Part shown: positions 54,870 through 64,000 of the stretch, in pieces
Numbering within the stretch: the stretch's first letter is position 1
Layout of the letters: each line of letters opens with the position of its first letter
From: Texcoconibacillus texcoconensis
GTDB taxonomy: Bacteria > Bacillota > Bacilli > Bacillales > Salisediminibacteriaceae
Length of the DNA stretch: 64,000 nt
Reading direction: 5' to 3'
Assembly (NCBI RefSeq): GCF_014202575.1
Contig: NZ_JACHHB010000001.1
Coordinates: forward strand, 124,001 to 188,000
Notes under the pieces: generated by a model
The model's database searches: none
What the model was told of the DNA's origin: nothing
What the model saw: the letters and a program-made list of their open reading frames with translations, nothing else
Translations under genes and position numbers: made by a program

Positions 54870-55790
54870 TTATGACCCTAATAGCATTTTCTCTGGCTTC
54901 ATAAAGCCTCGCTTATTAGGATGTTGTTGATAAATTGCTAAAATGCTTCCTTGTTGATTATACAAAGCAAATTGTTGTTCGTCTACGTTTTTTAACATCG
55001 GTAAGACAGCGCCGTTTCGTACAGAGGCTTCTGTTTTTTCATCAATCGTATATGATGGCCACTCGTGCATAGCCTTCTCAATCGGGTCCATCGCTTTAAA
55101 TTGTTGATTGTTTTTGACCAGTTCATCAATTTGCTCAATCGTCCAACAATCTGATGAAGTAAACGGTCCTGCAGATGTTCGCGTCAATTGAGACATATGT
55201 GCTGGATAACCTAAGGCTTCTCCAATCGCAACAGCTAGTGTGCGTACGTACGTTCCTTTACTGCACGTTACACGAAACGGTACACGAATTTCGCTACGTT
55301 CTTCATCAAAGTCAGGAGAACCTGTGAGTGTTAACGAATAAATCGTCACTTCGCGTTCAGGGCGCTCCACTTCAATTCCTTCTCTTGCATATTCATACAA
55401 ACGCTTGCCTTTTACTTTGACCGCTGAATAGTACGGTGGAATTTGTTTAATTCTTCCGCGTAACGGTTCGCAAGCTTTTTCTATTTCAGCTTCTGAAATC
55501 GATGCTTCGATACGTTTTTCAGCGACTACTTCACCAGTTGCATCTTCGGTTGTTGTCGAACGACCTATCGTTACTTCTCCTTCATACGTCTTATGATACT
55601 CGGTCAAATATTCAACGAGTTTTGTCGCGGTCCCTAAGCAGATTGGAAGCACCCCATCTACTTCGGGGTCAAGCGTGCCGGTGTGTCCGACTTTTTTTGT
55701 TCCATACCGTTCACGTATTTGCTTGACACAATCGAATGATGTTTCACCACGTTGTTTCCAAAACGGAATTACACCAGATATATTTCCCAT
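54870..55790 (-). CDS. truB: tRNA pseudouridine-55 synthase
   Basis: 306 aa. Makes pseudouridine 55 in the T-loop of tRNAs. The catalytic Asp is in GHTGTLDPEVDGVLPICLG (about residue 41); YYSAVKVKGKRLYEYAREG and CSKGTYVRTLAVAIGEALG support the family. ATG 55790 has AAGGGG upstream; a TTG one codon earlier is less likely. A terminator stands between rbfA and truB, so expression may partly come from a promoter I could not place. Confidence 0.96.
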   Translation of the reverse strand: MGNISGVIPFWKQRGETSFDCVKQIRERYGTKKVGHTGTLDPEVDGVLPICLGTATKLVEYLTEYHKTYEGEVTIGRSTTTEDATGEVVAEKRIEASISEAEIEKACEPLRGRIKQIPPYYSAVKVKGKRLYEYAREGIEVERPEREVTIYSLTLTGSPDFDEERSEIRVPFRVTCSKGTYVRTLAVAIGEALGYPAHMSQLTRTSAGPFTSSDCWTIEQIDELVKNNQQFKAMDPIEKAMHEWPSYTIDEKTEASVRNGAVLPMLKNVDEQQFALYNQQGSILAIYQQHPNKRGFMKPEKMLLGS

Positions 55791-55845
55791 CAATCCATCC
55801 CCTTTCCGCTTTAAAAAAAACAGCCTTTTTAAATATCATAAAGAA

Positions 55846-55872
55846 AAGGATAGACGCGGGCATCTATCCTTA
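55846..55872 (-). terminator. Terminator after rbfA
   Basis: AAGGATAGA / TCTATCCTT, 8-base loop, TTCTTTATG on the minus strand. It lies 10 bases past the rbfA stop. Confidence 0.7.
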
Positions 55873-55881
55873 AACCGTCAA

Positions 55882-56226
55882 TTACTCTTTATTGAGGTCT
55901 CTAAGCAGTTCCTCAATACGGTTTCCTCTCTCAATCGATTCATCAAAGGTGAACTCTAATTCAGGGATTTTTCGCAGTTGGATTCGTTTGCCAACTTCAG
56001 AACGTAAAAATCCTTTCGCCTTTGTTAAACGTTTCATCGTTTCGTCTTTTTGTTCGTCATCTCCATACACAGTCACATATGCAGTCGCTTGTTGTAAATC
56101 ACCCGTAACGTCAACAGCTGTGACAGTGACAAATCCGATTCGAGGATCTTTCATTTCTCGTTGTATAATGTCGGAGAGCTCTTTTTTTATTTGCTCACCT
56201 ACTCGATTAGGTCTCACGTTGCTCAC
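55882..56226 (-). CDS. rbfA: Ribosome-binding factor A
   Basis: 114 aa KH-fold factor for 30S maturation. [43 protein letters not shown] and the [15 protein letters not shown]-terminal region are typical. GTG 56226 is chosen, with AGGAGGTG at good spacing; six earlier codons from 56244 have no ribosome site. Downstream of ylxP by 36 bases. Confidence 0.95.
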   Translation of the reverse strand: MSNVRPNRVGEQIKKELSDIIQREMKDPRIGFVTVTAVDVTGDLQQATAYVTVYGDDEQKDETMKRLTKAKGFLRSEVGKRIQLRKIPELEFTFDESIERGNRIEELLRDLNKE

Positions 56227-56262
56227 GTATTGACACCTCCTCATACTACGCCTTCAAAACAT

Positions 56263-56541
56263 TTAAAGCCATTCCCAAACTGTTTCGGTGCGCTCAACCT
56301 CAGGAAAAGAGTCTATAAATGTTAACACTCTTTGTAATTCCTTTTCGCAAGCAACGCGATCGGAATTAACACCGACAATCGTGAGTTCCGATCGCTGCCA
56401 AAGGTTTTGATGTGACGTTTCAGCCACCGAGACATTAAATCGTTGTTTGATACGCGTGAGTACTCTTTGGAGCACAGCACGTTTTTGTTTCAGTGACGTA
56501 GATTCATAAATGTAAATGTCGAAGGTTACTGAACCGATCAC
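56263..56541 (-). CDS. ylxP: YlxP family protein (DUF503)
   Basis: 92 aa, function unclear; in B. subtilis YlxP has been proposed as ribosome-associated. [20 protein letters not shown] and [20 protein letters not shown] (split [12 protein letters not shown]) match the family. GTG 56541 overlaps the infB stop (GTGA), so translation is coupled to IF2. Confidence 0.93.
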   Translation of the reverse strand: MIGSVTFDIYIYESTSLKQKRAVLQRVLTRIKQRFNVSVAETSHQNLWQRSELTIVGVNSDRVACEKELQRVLTFIDSFPEVERTETVWEWL

Positions 56542-58682
56542 GACGGTTTAATTTCCTCCATAATGTACGCTTCGAGAATGTCGCCTTCTTTAATGTCATT
56601 ATAATTCTCAAGCGTAATACCACATTCATATCCTTTACGAACTTCCTTCACGTCATCCTTATAACGTTTTAGGTGACTGATACCTCCGTCAAACTGAACG
56701 ACACCATCACGAATTAAACGGATCGAAGAATCACGCGTAATATAACCATCTGTAAGATAGCTACCAGCAATTGTTCCGATACGGGAAACTTTAAATGTTT
56801 GACGCACTTCAGCCTGGCCGATCACTTTTTCTTGATATACAGGGTCGAGCATACCTTTCATTGCTGACTCGATTTCTTCAATTGCATCGTAAATGACGCG
56901 GTGAAGACGAACATCAACTTTCTCAGATTCAGCTACACGGTTAGCATTTGCATCTGGTCGCACATTGAACCCGATGATAATCGCATTGGATGCACTCGCT
57001 AAAATAATATCAGATTCAGCAATCGCACCAGCACCAGCATGAATGATGTTGACTTTCACACCTTCAACCTCGATTTTTTCTAATGAACCACGTAATGCTT
57101 CGACAGATCCTTGAACGTCAGCTTTAATAATGACGTTGATTTCTTTAATATCCCCTTGTTGGATTTGTTCAAACAAATCGTCAAGGCTGACACGTGAAGT
57201 TTCTTTTCGTTCTGCTTCACGATGTTGTGTTGCACGTGCTTCTCCGATCTGACGCGCTTTCTTCTCATCTTTAAATACGATAAATGGATCACCAGCTGAA
57301 GGGACACTATTCAAACCAGTAATCTCTACAGGTGTTGATGGACCTGCTGTTTTCACACGGCGACCAATATCATTGACCATCGCTCGAACACGGCCGTGCG
57401 TATGACCAACGACGAGTGGATCACCTACTTCTAACGTTCCTTCTTGAACGAGTAAAGTTGCAACAGGGCCGCGACCTTTATCAAGCTCTGCCTCAACAAC
57501 GGTACCGTACGCGACTTTGTCAGCAGATGCTTTCAGTTCTTCCACTTCTGCGACAAGAAGAATCATTTCTAATAATTCGTCAATGCCTTTAGCTTGTAAT
57601 GCAGATACGTTAACGAAAATCGTATCTCCACCCCATGCTTCTGCAACGAGGCCATGCTCTGTTAACTCTTGCATAACACGGTCTGGATTTGCCCCTTCTT
57701 TATCTGTTTTGTTAACAGCGACGATAATTGGGACTTCTGCAGCTTTGGCGTGGTTAATCGCTTCAACCGTCTGTGGCATCACACCGTCATCCGCTGCAAC
57801 AACAAGAATCGTGATATCTGTTACTTGTGCACCGCGTGCACGCATCGTTGTAAAGGCTGCGTGACCTGGTGTATCTAAGAACGTGATCTTTTGGCCACTT
57901 TCTTCAACTTGATAAGCACCGATATGTTGTGTAATACCGCCCGCTTCACCTGCAGTTACTTTCGTATGACGAATACTGTCTAAGAGCGTCGTTTTACCGT
58001 GGTCAACGTGACCCATGATCGTTACAACTGGTGGACGTTCTGTAAGTTTTGCTGGATCGTCTTTTTCAATGTGAACAGAAAGATCCGTTTCGTCAACAAC
58101 AACTTCTTCTTCAGCTTCGATACCATAATCGTCAACGAGAAGTTCAATGGTATCTTTATCTAGTTCTTGGTTGATCGTTGCCATGACACCGAGAAACATT
58201 AACTTTTTAATAATTTCAGAAGGTTCTTTGTTTAATTTCTCAGCAAATTCACCGACAGAGATCGGTGCTGTATAAGTAATTTTACTTGGCATTTGATTAG
58301 CATTGTCTCGTTTATTTTGCGAACGTGGTCCCTGATTCTGGCGATTTCCGCCACCGCGACCTTTTTTATTTTTATCAACCTTTTTCCCCTTCGACTGATC
58401 TTTTTTGTTTTGCTGTCCTTGGGAAGGTTTTGATTTACTTTGTTGATTCGATTGCTGGTTGGAATTTTGTTGTTGGGATGGTTGACCTTCTTTTTTCGTT
58501 CCTTGTTCTTGTTTGTCTGAAGATCGATTCCCTAACGATTGATCCAACTTCTTCATTGTATCCTCTTGAATCACACTCATGTGATTTGAAACGGATACAC
58601 CTAATTCTTCTAGCTTTGATAAAACCTGTTTACTCGTCAAATTTTTATTTTTCGCATATTCGTATATTCGCATTTTGCTCAT
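56538..58682 (-). CDS. infB: Translation initiation factor IF-2
   Basis: 714 aa GTPase that brings fMet-tRNA to the ribosome. A basic, Gln- and Ser-rich N-terminal region (about 55-145, [19 protein letters not shown]) precedes the IF2N domain and the G domain: [11 protein letters not shown] (about 222), [15 protein letters not shown] 58682 ([11 protein letters not shown]) has GGGAGGT upstream and agrees with B. subtilis; the 45-codon extension from 58817 overlaps ylxQ and is rejected. Confidence 0.97.
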   Translation of the reverse strand: MSKMRIYEYAKNKNLTSKQVLSKLEELGVSVSNHMSVIQEDTMKKLDQSLGNRSSDKQEQGTKKEGQPSQQQNSNQQSNQQSKSKPSQGQQNKKDQSKGKKVDKNKKGRGGGNRQNQGPRSQNKRDNANQMPSKITYTAPISVGEFAEKLNKEPSEIIKKLMFLGVMATINQELDKDTIELLVDDYGIEAEEEVVVDETDLSVHIEKDDPAKLTERPPVVTIMGHVDHGKTTLLDSIRHTKVTAGEAGGITQHIGAYQVEESGQKITFLDTPGHAAFTTMRARGAQVTDITILVVAADDGVMPQTVEAINHAKAAEVPIIVAVNKTDKEGANPDRVMQELTEHGLVAEAWGGDTIFVNVSALQAKGIDELLEMILLVAEVEELKASADKVAYGTVVEAELDKGRGPVATLLVQEGTLEVGDPLVVGHTHGRVRAMVNDIGRRVKTAGPSTPVEITGLNSVPSAGDPFIVFKDEKKARQIGEARATQHREAERKETSRVSLDDLFEQIQQGDIKEINVIIKADVQGSVEALRGSLEKIEVEGVKVNIIHAGAGAIAESDIILASASNAIIIGFNVRPDANANRVAESEKVDVRLHRVIYDAIEEIESAMKGMLDPVYQEKVIGQAEVRQTFKVSRIGTIAGSYLTDGYITRDSSIRLIRDGVVQFDGGISHLKRYKDDVKEVRKGYECGITLENYNDIKEGDILEAYIMEEIKPS

Positions 58683-58755
58683 ATATTTACCTCCCATGTT
58701 CCGTAGTGTCAGAGAGCTTAACTCTCGTGTTCGTAGAGTTAGTCTTCTCCGAAAA

Positions 58756-59064
58756 CTAGCTATTCCTGTCAAACATGGCCTCGAGTTTCTTAGCAAACCC
58801 GACGTCTTGAATGCCAATTACGACACGTTCATGTTTACCAATGGCATGCCCTAATGTTTGTCGGTCATCGGTAATAAAAACGGGCACGTTATAGGAGTAG
58901 CCTTTTTGTTTCATTTTTGTCTTCGTCGCCTCAGATGCATCACCTGCTAGCACGATACAATGTACATTTCCCTTCGATAAAGCTGCCCGTACAAGTTCTT
59001 CCCCAGAGACAACTTTGCCTGCGCGAAAAGCAAGTCCGAGAAGGTTAAGCCAAGGAGCACTCAT
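58756..59064 (-). CDS. ylxQ: L7Ae-family RNA-binding protein YlxQ
   Basis: 102 aa K-turn-binding fold related to ribosomal protein L7Ae. [36 protein letters not shown] and [17 protein letters not shown] are typical. The ATG overlaps the rnpM stop (ATGA). Part of the fixed nusA-rnpM-ylxQ-infB order. Confidence 0.94.
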   Translation of the reverse strand: MSAPWLNLLGLAFRAGKVVSGEELVRAALSKGNVHCIVLAGDASEATKTKMKQKGYSYNVPVFITDDRQTLGHAIGKHERVVIGIQDVGFAKKLEAMFDRNS

Positions 59065-59345
59065 GACGATGTCCCCTCACTTTGTTCTCGCACAATTTGA
59101 CGAAGTTCTTCATAAATGTTGGCTGGAACCATTACATTCAAATGTCTTGAAAGGACGTTCTTTTTCTCCGCTTCATCAATGACTTCGAGCGAGGCAGTTA
59201 CATACGCACCTCTTCCGGATTTTTTGGAGGTACGGTCGACAACCACTTCTTTTTCCGGTGTTCTCACGACACGAATTAATGATCGCTTATCTTTCATTTC
59301 TTGAGTGACGACGCATTTACGAAGGGGGGTCTTCTTTTTTTTCAT
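59061..59345 (-). CDS. rnpM: RnpM (YlxR), RNA-binding modulator of RNase P
   Basis: 94 aa, DUF448 fold. Reported in B. subtilis to bind RNase P RNA and modulate its activity. PLRKCVVTQEMKDKRSLIRV, and KKSGRGAYVTASLEVI with the GRGAY signature are present. Basic at both ends. AAAGAGGTG lies upstream of ATG 59345, 15 bases after the nusA stop. Confidence 0.94.
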   Translation of the reverse strand: MKKKKTPLRKCVVTQEMKDKRSLIRVVRTPEKEVVVDRTSKKSGRGAYVTASLEVIDEAEKKNVLSRHLNVMVPANIYEELRQIVREQSEGTSS

Positions 59346-59360
59346 CGTCTATCACCTCTT

Positions 59361-60602
59361 TTACGATTCCTCATTGTCTTCTTCAGGTGATTCATCTCCG
59401 AAGTCTCCGTCAAGGTCCCCTGTTAACCATTCTTCGACATCTTCGGTATCGTTGATTTCTTCACCTTCATCTTCAAAGAGAAATTCAGTTTCTTCTTCGA
59501 ACTCAATTTCTGGTCGTTCGCTTACTTCAGCAGTTTCTACTGGCGCATTAGGATCATAAATGCCTAACTCTTCAGCTTCAGATTGACTCTTTATATCAAT
59601 CTTCCATCCTGTAAGTTTTGCTGCTAAACGAGCATTTTGTCCGCGTTTACCGATCGCTAATGATAACTGGTGATCAGGTACGATCACTTGTGTCATCTGT
59701 TCTTCTTCATCAACTGTTACTTGTAACACTTTCGATGGGCTCAATGAATTTGAAACGTAAACTTTCGGGTCTTCTGACCAGTTGACGATATCGATTTTTT
59801 CGCCTTTTAATTCATCGACGATCGTTTGCACACGCTGACCTTTAGGTCCAACACAAGACCCGACAGGATCCACCTCTGGGTCTTCTGCATAAACCGCGAT
59901 TTTTGAGCGGTCCCCTGCTTCTCTTGATACGGACCGAACTTCGACAGTTCCATCATAAATCTCAGGTACTTCTAATTCAAACAATCGCTTTAAAAGACCA
60001 GGATGTGTTCTTGAGATCATAATTTGTGGACCTTTTGTTGTTTTTTCAACTTTTGTTATAAAAGCTTTAATACGATCATTGTGCTTATATGATTCATTTG
60101 GCATTTGCTCACCAACAGGCATTAATGCCTCAACACGACCGAGATCAACGTAAATAAAACGATGGTCTTGTCGTTGAACAATACCTGTAATAACGTCTTC
60201 TTCACGCTCGATGAACTCTGAATAAATAATGCCTCTTTCTGCTTCACGAACGCGTTGTGTGACGACTTGCTTCGCCGTTTGAGCTGCAATGCGTCCGAAG
60301 TCTTTCGGTGTCACTTCAATTTCAACGATATCATCAACGTCATATTCAGGACTGATGCCCTTAGCTGCGTCAAGAGAAATTTCTAGACGGTCGTCAAAAA
60401 CTTCTTCGACAACTTCTTTTCGAGCTAACACACGAATATCTCCGGTCTTTCGATCAATCGTTACACGAACGTTTTGCGCTTGATTAAAGTTTCGTTTATA
60501 GCCTGAAATGAGCGCTGCTTCAATCGCTTCAAGGATGAGTTCTTTATCGATCCCTTTATCCTTTTCAAGCGTTTCTAACGCATCTATGAATTCACTATTC
60601 AC
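59361..60602 (-). CDS. nusA: Transcription termination/antitermination factor NusA
   Basis: 413 aa, about 40 longer than in B. subtilis. The N-terminal RNAP-binding domain (1-125), S1 (about 135-200), KH1 and KH2 (SCVGPKGQRVQTIVDELKGE split as SCVGPKGQRVQ; LAIGKRGQNARLAAKLTGW) are full. The extra length is an acidic tail (about 350-413, FLFEDEGEEINDTEDVEEW and GDFGDESPEEDNEES), a feature more often seen in halotolerant or alkaliphilic relatives. GTG 60602 has AAAGGGGG upstream. Confidence 0.96.
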   Translation of the reverse strand: MNSEFIDALETLEKDKGIDKELILEAIEAALISGYKRNFNQAQNVRVTIDRKTGDIRVLARKEVVEEVFDDRLEISLDAAKGISPEYDVDDIVEIEVTPKDFGRIAAQTAKQVVTQRVREAERGIIYSEFIEREEDVITGIVQRQDHRFIYVDLGRVEALMPVGEQMPNESYKHNDRIKAFITKVEKTTKGPQIMISRTHPGLLKRLFELEVPEIYDGTVEVRSVSREAGDRSKIAVYAEDPEVDPVGSCVGPKGQRVQTIVDELKGEKIDIVNWSEDPKVYVSNSLSPSKVLQVTVDEEEQMTQVIVPDHQLSLAIGKRGQNARLAAKLTGWKIDIKSQSEAEELGIYDPNAPVETAEVSERPEIEFEEETEFLFEDEGEEINDTEDVEEWLTGDLDGDFGDESPEEDNEES

Positions 60603-60623
60603 TTTAAGTTTCCCCCTTTCAAA

Positions 60624-61094
60624 TTAAAAAACAACCGCTAAACGGGCAGAAGCAACTTGATCGTAAGGGATTTCCACTTGCTTTACACGTTGCTTTTGTT
60701 TCATTTCAACCGTTAACGTCGTCCCATCGAAGGAGTTTAACGTTCCTTCGAATACTTTTTCTCCTTCAACAGGAGCATACGTCGTTATGTAGACGTTTTT
60801 CCCAACCGCTTTTTCAACATCTGTTTCCTTTTTTAGCGGACGTTCCGCACCTGGTGAAGACACTTCAAGAAAATAAGCGCCCTCGATCGGGTCTTTTTTA
60901 TCTAACTCTTCACTTAAACGTTCACTAACAGCTGTACAATCATCGAGGTCAACGCCGCCTTCGCGGTCAATATATACACGTAGAAACCAATTTTTTCCCT
61001 CTTTTTGATATTTAACTTCCACGATTTCCATGCCCATATCTTCAACGATTGGCTGAGCGATCTCTTCAACTAATGCAGTAATATTTTTGCCCAT
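60624..61094 (-). CDS. rimP: Ribosome maturation factor RimP
   Basis: 156 aa. Needed for 30S assembly. [39 protein letters not shown] and [16 protein letters not shown] are characteristic. AAAGGAGG precedes ATG 61094. First gene of the rimP-nusA-rnpM-ylxQ-infB-ylxP-rbfA unit. The 254-base gap upstream (61095-61348) holds the polC terminator; the unit's promoter must lie there, but I see no clear box. Confidence 0.95.
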   Translation of the reverse strand: MGKNITALVEEIAQPIVEDMGMEIVEVKYQKEGKNWFLRVYIDREGGVDLDDCTAVSERLSEELDKKDPIEGAYFLEVSSPGAERPLKKETDVEKAVGKNVYITTYAPVEGEKVFEGTLNSFDGTTLTVEMKQKQRVKQVEIPYDQVASARLAVVF

Positions 61095-61249
61095 GTCAAT
61101 CCTCCTTTGAATGCAGCAAGATCTTGCAGAGCTATTGCTATTTGAACAACAACATTCTTCATATAATGCGGTTGGTTTAGACGATTATTCATACCTAACG
61201 TTATTTACATGTTAGCCGTTTACTGTAAGAAAGTCCTTAAGTGCAAAAG

Positions 61250-61273
61250 AAAGAGTGGGGCGCTCCCACTCTT
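61250..61273 (-). terminator. Terminator after polC
   Basis: AAGAGTGGG / CCCACTCTT with a 5-base loop and TCTTTTGC on the minus strand. Confidence 0.85.
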
Positions 61274-61348
61274 CTCCTAGACGCTATTCTCAGTATTACC
61301 ATAAAAGTGTAACATAATCCTAAATGTCTTGCAAACCGCCACAAACGT

Positions 61349-64000
61349 TTAGAAGAGGGATAGCTGGTTTGAATCAGGCAAACCTTCCAAGCAGCCATGA
61401 TCATCTAAATGTTCTAATACTGTTTTTGTAACTTTAGCCCGTTTTCGTAAATCTTCCTTGGAGAAAAATTCTCGTTCTTCACGCGCCTTTACAATATTGA
61501 TCGCCGCATTCGTTCCAACCCCTGTCAAAGCATTGAAAGGAGGGATTAAAGAATCACCGTCAACGACAAACTCGGTCGCTTTTGAACGATACAAGTCAAC
61601 TTTTTGGAACGAAAGCCCGCGTTGACACATTTCTAAGGCAAGTTCGAGAACGGTCACTAAACTTTTTTCTTTCGGTGATGCATCAAATCCTTTTTCCTGG
61701 ATTTCTTCGATCCGTTTTCGAATACTTGTCGATCCTTTCGTCATTGTATCAAGATCAAAGTCATCTGCACGCACCGTAAAGTATGCAGCATAGAAAAGAA
61801 TCGGATGATGAACTTTAAAATAAGCAATACGTATCGCCATTAACACGTAAGCAGCAGCGTGTGCTTTCGGGAACATGTATTTAATCTTTAAACAAGATCC
61901 GATATACCAGTCAGGGACGCCATGTTTTTTCATTTCTTCAATCCATTCTTCTTTTAACCCTTTGCCTTTTCGAACAAACTCCATAATCTGGAAGGCTAAA
62001 GAGTGTTCTACACCTTTATAAATTAAATAAACCATAATGTCATCACGACAACCGATCACATCTTTTAACTCACAAGTACCTTCAGCAACTAAATCGGCAG
62101 CATTACCTACCCACACGTCAGAACCGTGTGAAAGACCTGAAATTTGCACAAGTTCACTAAATGTCGTCGGTTTCGTTTCCTCGAGCATCTGTCGCACAAA
62201 ACGCGTTCCGAATTCTGGAATTCCGTAAGTGCCCGTTTTACACATAATTTGTTCTTCAGAAACACCAATTGATTCTGTGCCGCTAAACAACTTAAACACT
62301 TCAGGGTCATCAACCGGGATGTCCATCGGATCCATGCCACTTAAATCTTGCAACATACGAATGACGGTCGGATCATCGTGGCCAAGTATATCTAACTTTA
62401 ACAAATTATCATGAATCGAATGGAAGTCAAAGTGTGTTGTCATCCATTCTGAAGAACGGTCATCGGCTGGATATTGGATCGGTGAGAAATCATAAATATC
62501 TAAATGATCAGGGACAACGATAATTCCACCTGGGTGTTGACCTGTTGTTCTTTTAACACCTGTACACCCTTGAACGAGTCGATCAACTTCCGCATTTTTC
62601 AAATGTAATCCTTGCTCATCTTCATAATTTTTCACAAAACCATAGGCAGTTTTATCTGCAACAGTACCGATCGTCCCTGCTCGATACACGTAATCCTCAC
62701 CGAACAAGTCTTTCGTATAGTTATGGGCAACTGGTTGATATTCGCCAGAGAAGTTCAAATCGATATCGGGGACTTTGTCCCCTTTAAAGCCAAGGAACGT
62801 TTCAAACGGAATATCATGACCGTCTTTATTATATTGGGCACCACAATTTTCGCATTCTTTATCAGGTAAATCAAACCCTGATCCGACGGAACCGTCATTA
62901 AAAAATTCTGAATGACGGCAACTTGGGCAAACGTAATGTGGTGGTAATGGATTAACTTCGGTAATTTCCGTCATCGTCGCAACAAACGAAGAACCAATAG
63001 ACCCACGCGAGCCGACGAGGTATCCATCATCAAGTGATTTTTTAACAAGTTTTTGAGAGATTAAATAGATAACGGAGAAGCCGTTACTAATAATACTTTC
63101 TAATTCTTTATCGAGACGTTTCTCTACGATTTCAGGCAGTTGATCACCATATATACTCTTAGCTCGACCGTAACTCATTTCTCTCATTTCATCATCTGCC
63201 CCTTCGATATGAGGGGTGTATAAGTCATCGGGTATCGGTTTTGTTTCCTCTACGGAATCGGCAATTTTTTGCGTGTTTTCAACGACAATTTCCTTAGCTT
63301 TCGCTTCTGGCAAAAATGAAAAGCATTCAAGCATGTCATCTGTCGTTCGAAAATGAACATCAGGAAGCGTTCCTCTATTTAACGGATTTGCACCACCTTG
63401 TGAAGCAATCAAAATTTTACGATAGACTTTATCTTCTTCGTTTAAATAGTGAACATTTCCTGTAGCAACAACAGGCTTGTCCAACTTTTCACCAAGGTCT
63501 ACGATATTTTTCAATAAATCTTTTAACGCCCGCTCATCACGAAGGACTTCCCTTTCAAGCTGACGCTGATAGTTTGTTGGTGGCTGAACTTCTAAATAGT
63601 CGTAAAATGCCGCGACTTGCTCGACTTCCTCAGGCGACTTTTGCAGCATCGCATCGAAAACTTCACCCTGATCACAGCCTGATCCTACGAGAATGCCATC
63701 TCGATGTTTGACCAGTTCAGAGCGTGGGATTCTCGGTACACGGTAGAAGTAGTGGGTATGAGCTAATGAAATGAGCTTATATAGGTTTCTCAGTCCATCT
63801 TGATTGGTCGCAAGTAACGTACAATGTGTCGGACGCTGTTTTTTATAGTCATCACTACTTTGTTGTTCATTGAGTTGGTAGTGATAAACAATTTCTTTTT
63901 CTTGGGCGTCACGGACCATTTTCCAAAGCAAATAACCAGTTGCCTCCGCATCATAAATCGCACGGTGGTGAGAGACGAGCTCAATATCAAATGCTTTACA
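61349..64000 (-). CDS. polC: DNA polymerase III PolC-type, C-terminal part
   Basis: Partial: 883 codons reach the window edge; the full family protein is about 1,430 aa. The fragment begins in the 3'-5' exonuclease domain ([19 protein letters not shown], last exonuclease motif), continues with PHP-domain second part (GTGNVHY-like ATGNVHYL), a zinc-type [10 protein letters not shown]...CENCG pair, and the palm motif [11 protein letters not shown]. The thumb/fingers and duplex-binding region follow, ending in [20 protein letters not shown]. Leading-strand replicase of low-GC Gram-positives. The open frame continues upstream of the first in-frame TTG, so the true start is outside. Confidence 0.97.
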   Translation of the reverse strand, partial: CKAFDIELVSHHRAIYDAEATGYLLWKMVRDAQEKEIVYHYQLNEQQSSDDYKKQRPTHCTLLATNQDGLRNLYKLISLAHTHYFYRVPRIPRSELVKHRDGILVGSGCDQGEVFDAMLQKSPEEVEQVAAFYDYLEVQPPTNYQRQLEREVLRDERALKDLLKNIVDLGEKLDKPVVATGNVHYLNEEDKVYRKILIASQGGANPLNRGTLPDVHFRTTDDMLECFSFLPEAKAKEIVVENTQKIADSVEETKPIPDDLYTPHIEGADDEMREMSYGRAKSIYGDQLPEIVEKRLDKELESIISNGFSVIYLISQKLVKKSLDDGYLVGSRGSIGSSFVATMTEITEVNPLPPHYVCPSCRHSEFFNDGSVGSGFDLPDKECENCGAQYNKDGHDIPFETFLGFKGDKVPDIDLNFSGEYQPVAHNYTKDLFGEDYVYRAGTIGTVADKTAYGFVKNYEDEQGLHLKNAEVDRLVQGCTGVKRTTGQHPGGIIVVPDHLDIYDFSPIQYPADDRSSEWMTTHFDFHSIHDNLLKLDILGHDDPTVIRMLQDLSGMDPMDIPVDDPEVFKLFSGTESIGVSEEQIMCKTGTYGIPEFGTRFVRQMLEETKPTTFSELVQISGLSHGSDVWVGNAADLVAEGTCELKDVIGCRDDIMVYLIYKGVEHSLAFQIMEFVRKGKGLKEEWIEEMKKHGVPDWYIGSCLKIKYMFPKAHAAAYVLMAIRIAYFKVHHPILFYAAYFTVRADDFDLDTMTKGSTSIRKRIEEIQEKGFDASPKEKSLVTVLELALEMCQRGLSFQKVDLYRSKATEFVVDGDSLIPPFNALTGVGTNAAINIVKAREEREFFSKEDLRKRAKVTKTVLEHLDDHGCLEGLPDSNQLSLF

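Noticed and set aside
58683-58817. 45-codon N-terminal extension of infB
   Set aside because: Overlaps ylxQ, has no ribosome site, and is absent from known IF-2; GGGAGGT marks ATG 58682.

Overview
This window is chromosomal DNA of an endospore-forming Bacillaceae bacterium. Gene content and order closely match the Bacillus subtilis nusA-infB to cotE-mutSL region. Spore-specific genes (spoIIIE, dpaA, dpaB, spoVS, cotE, and the M16 protease and YlxY families) fix it as a spore former. Acidic linkers in RodZ, MutL and NusA would suit an alkaliphilic or halotolerant species; that last point is inference. All confident genes but one are on the minus strand, so the text below runs from high to low coordinates, in the direction of transcription.

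64000-54870, translation and replication: polC (N-terminus cut by the window edge), rimP, nusA, rnpM (ylxR), ylxQ, infB, ylxP, rbfA, truB. 54832-48536: ribF, rpsO, pnp, a polysaccharide-deacetylase-like ylxY, an M16 protease (mlpA) and ymxH. 48404-41638: dpaA, dpaB, asd, dapG, dapA and an RNase J gene. Dipicolinate, aspartate-family and lysine/DAP synthesis genes lie head to tail with no terminator seen until after dapA. 41453-37925: tepA, a ylzJ-like gene and spoIIIE. 37856-35097: an ECF sigma/anti-sigma pair with an ECF-type promoter, a dispersed palindromic repeat, and a GntR regulator. 34786-28190: the ymfF, ymfH, ymfI, ymfJ, ymfK, rodZ, pgsA cluster. 28164-21037: cinA, a DEAD-box helicase, recA (with a LexA-like box), rny and ymdB. 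21036-13663: spoVS, a 2-oxoacid:ferredoxin oxidoreductase pair (korA, korB), tdh, kbl and an isoaspartyl dipeptidase. 13609-2820: miaB, ricA, cotE, a putative amidoligase, mutS, mutL, a methyltransferase, miaA, hfq. 1-2698: one plus-strand membrane-protein gene of unknown function, a decayed gene plus a small membrane protein, then an Asn-specific T-box leader and the 5' end of asnA.

Most of the window is conserved core genome. The observations that stand out are: the amidoligase-like gene between cotE and mutS; an IadA homologue whose metal-bridging lysine is replaced by glutamate; a YmfI-type SDR lacking its catalytic lysine; overlapping sigmaA-like and sigmaK-like promoters before dpaA; a T-box with an AAC specifier upstream of asnA; a GC-rich dispersed repeat; several unusually long two-tier terminator hairpins; and two regions that look like eroded or unrecognised small genes. 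I saw no CRISPR array, transposase, prophage, rRNA or tRNA gene, and no clear multi-gene novel system.
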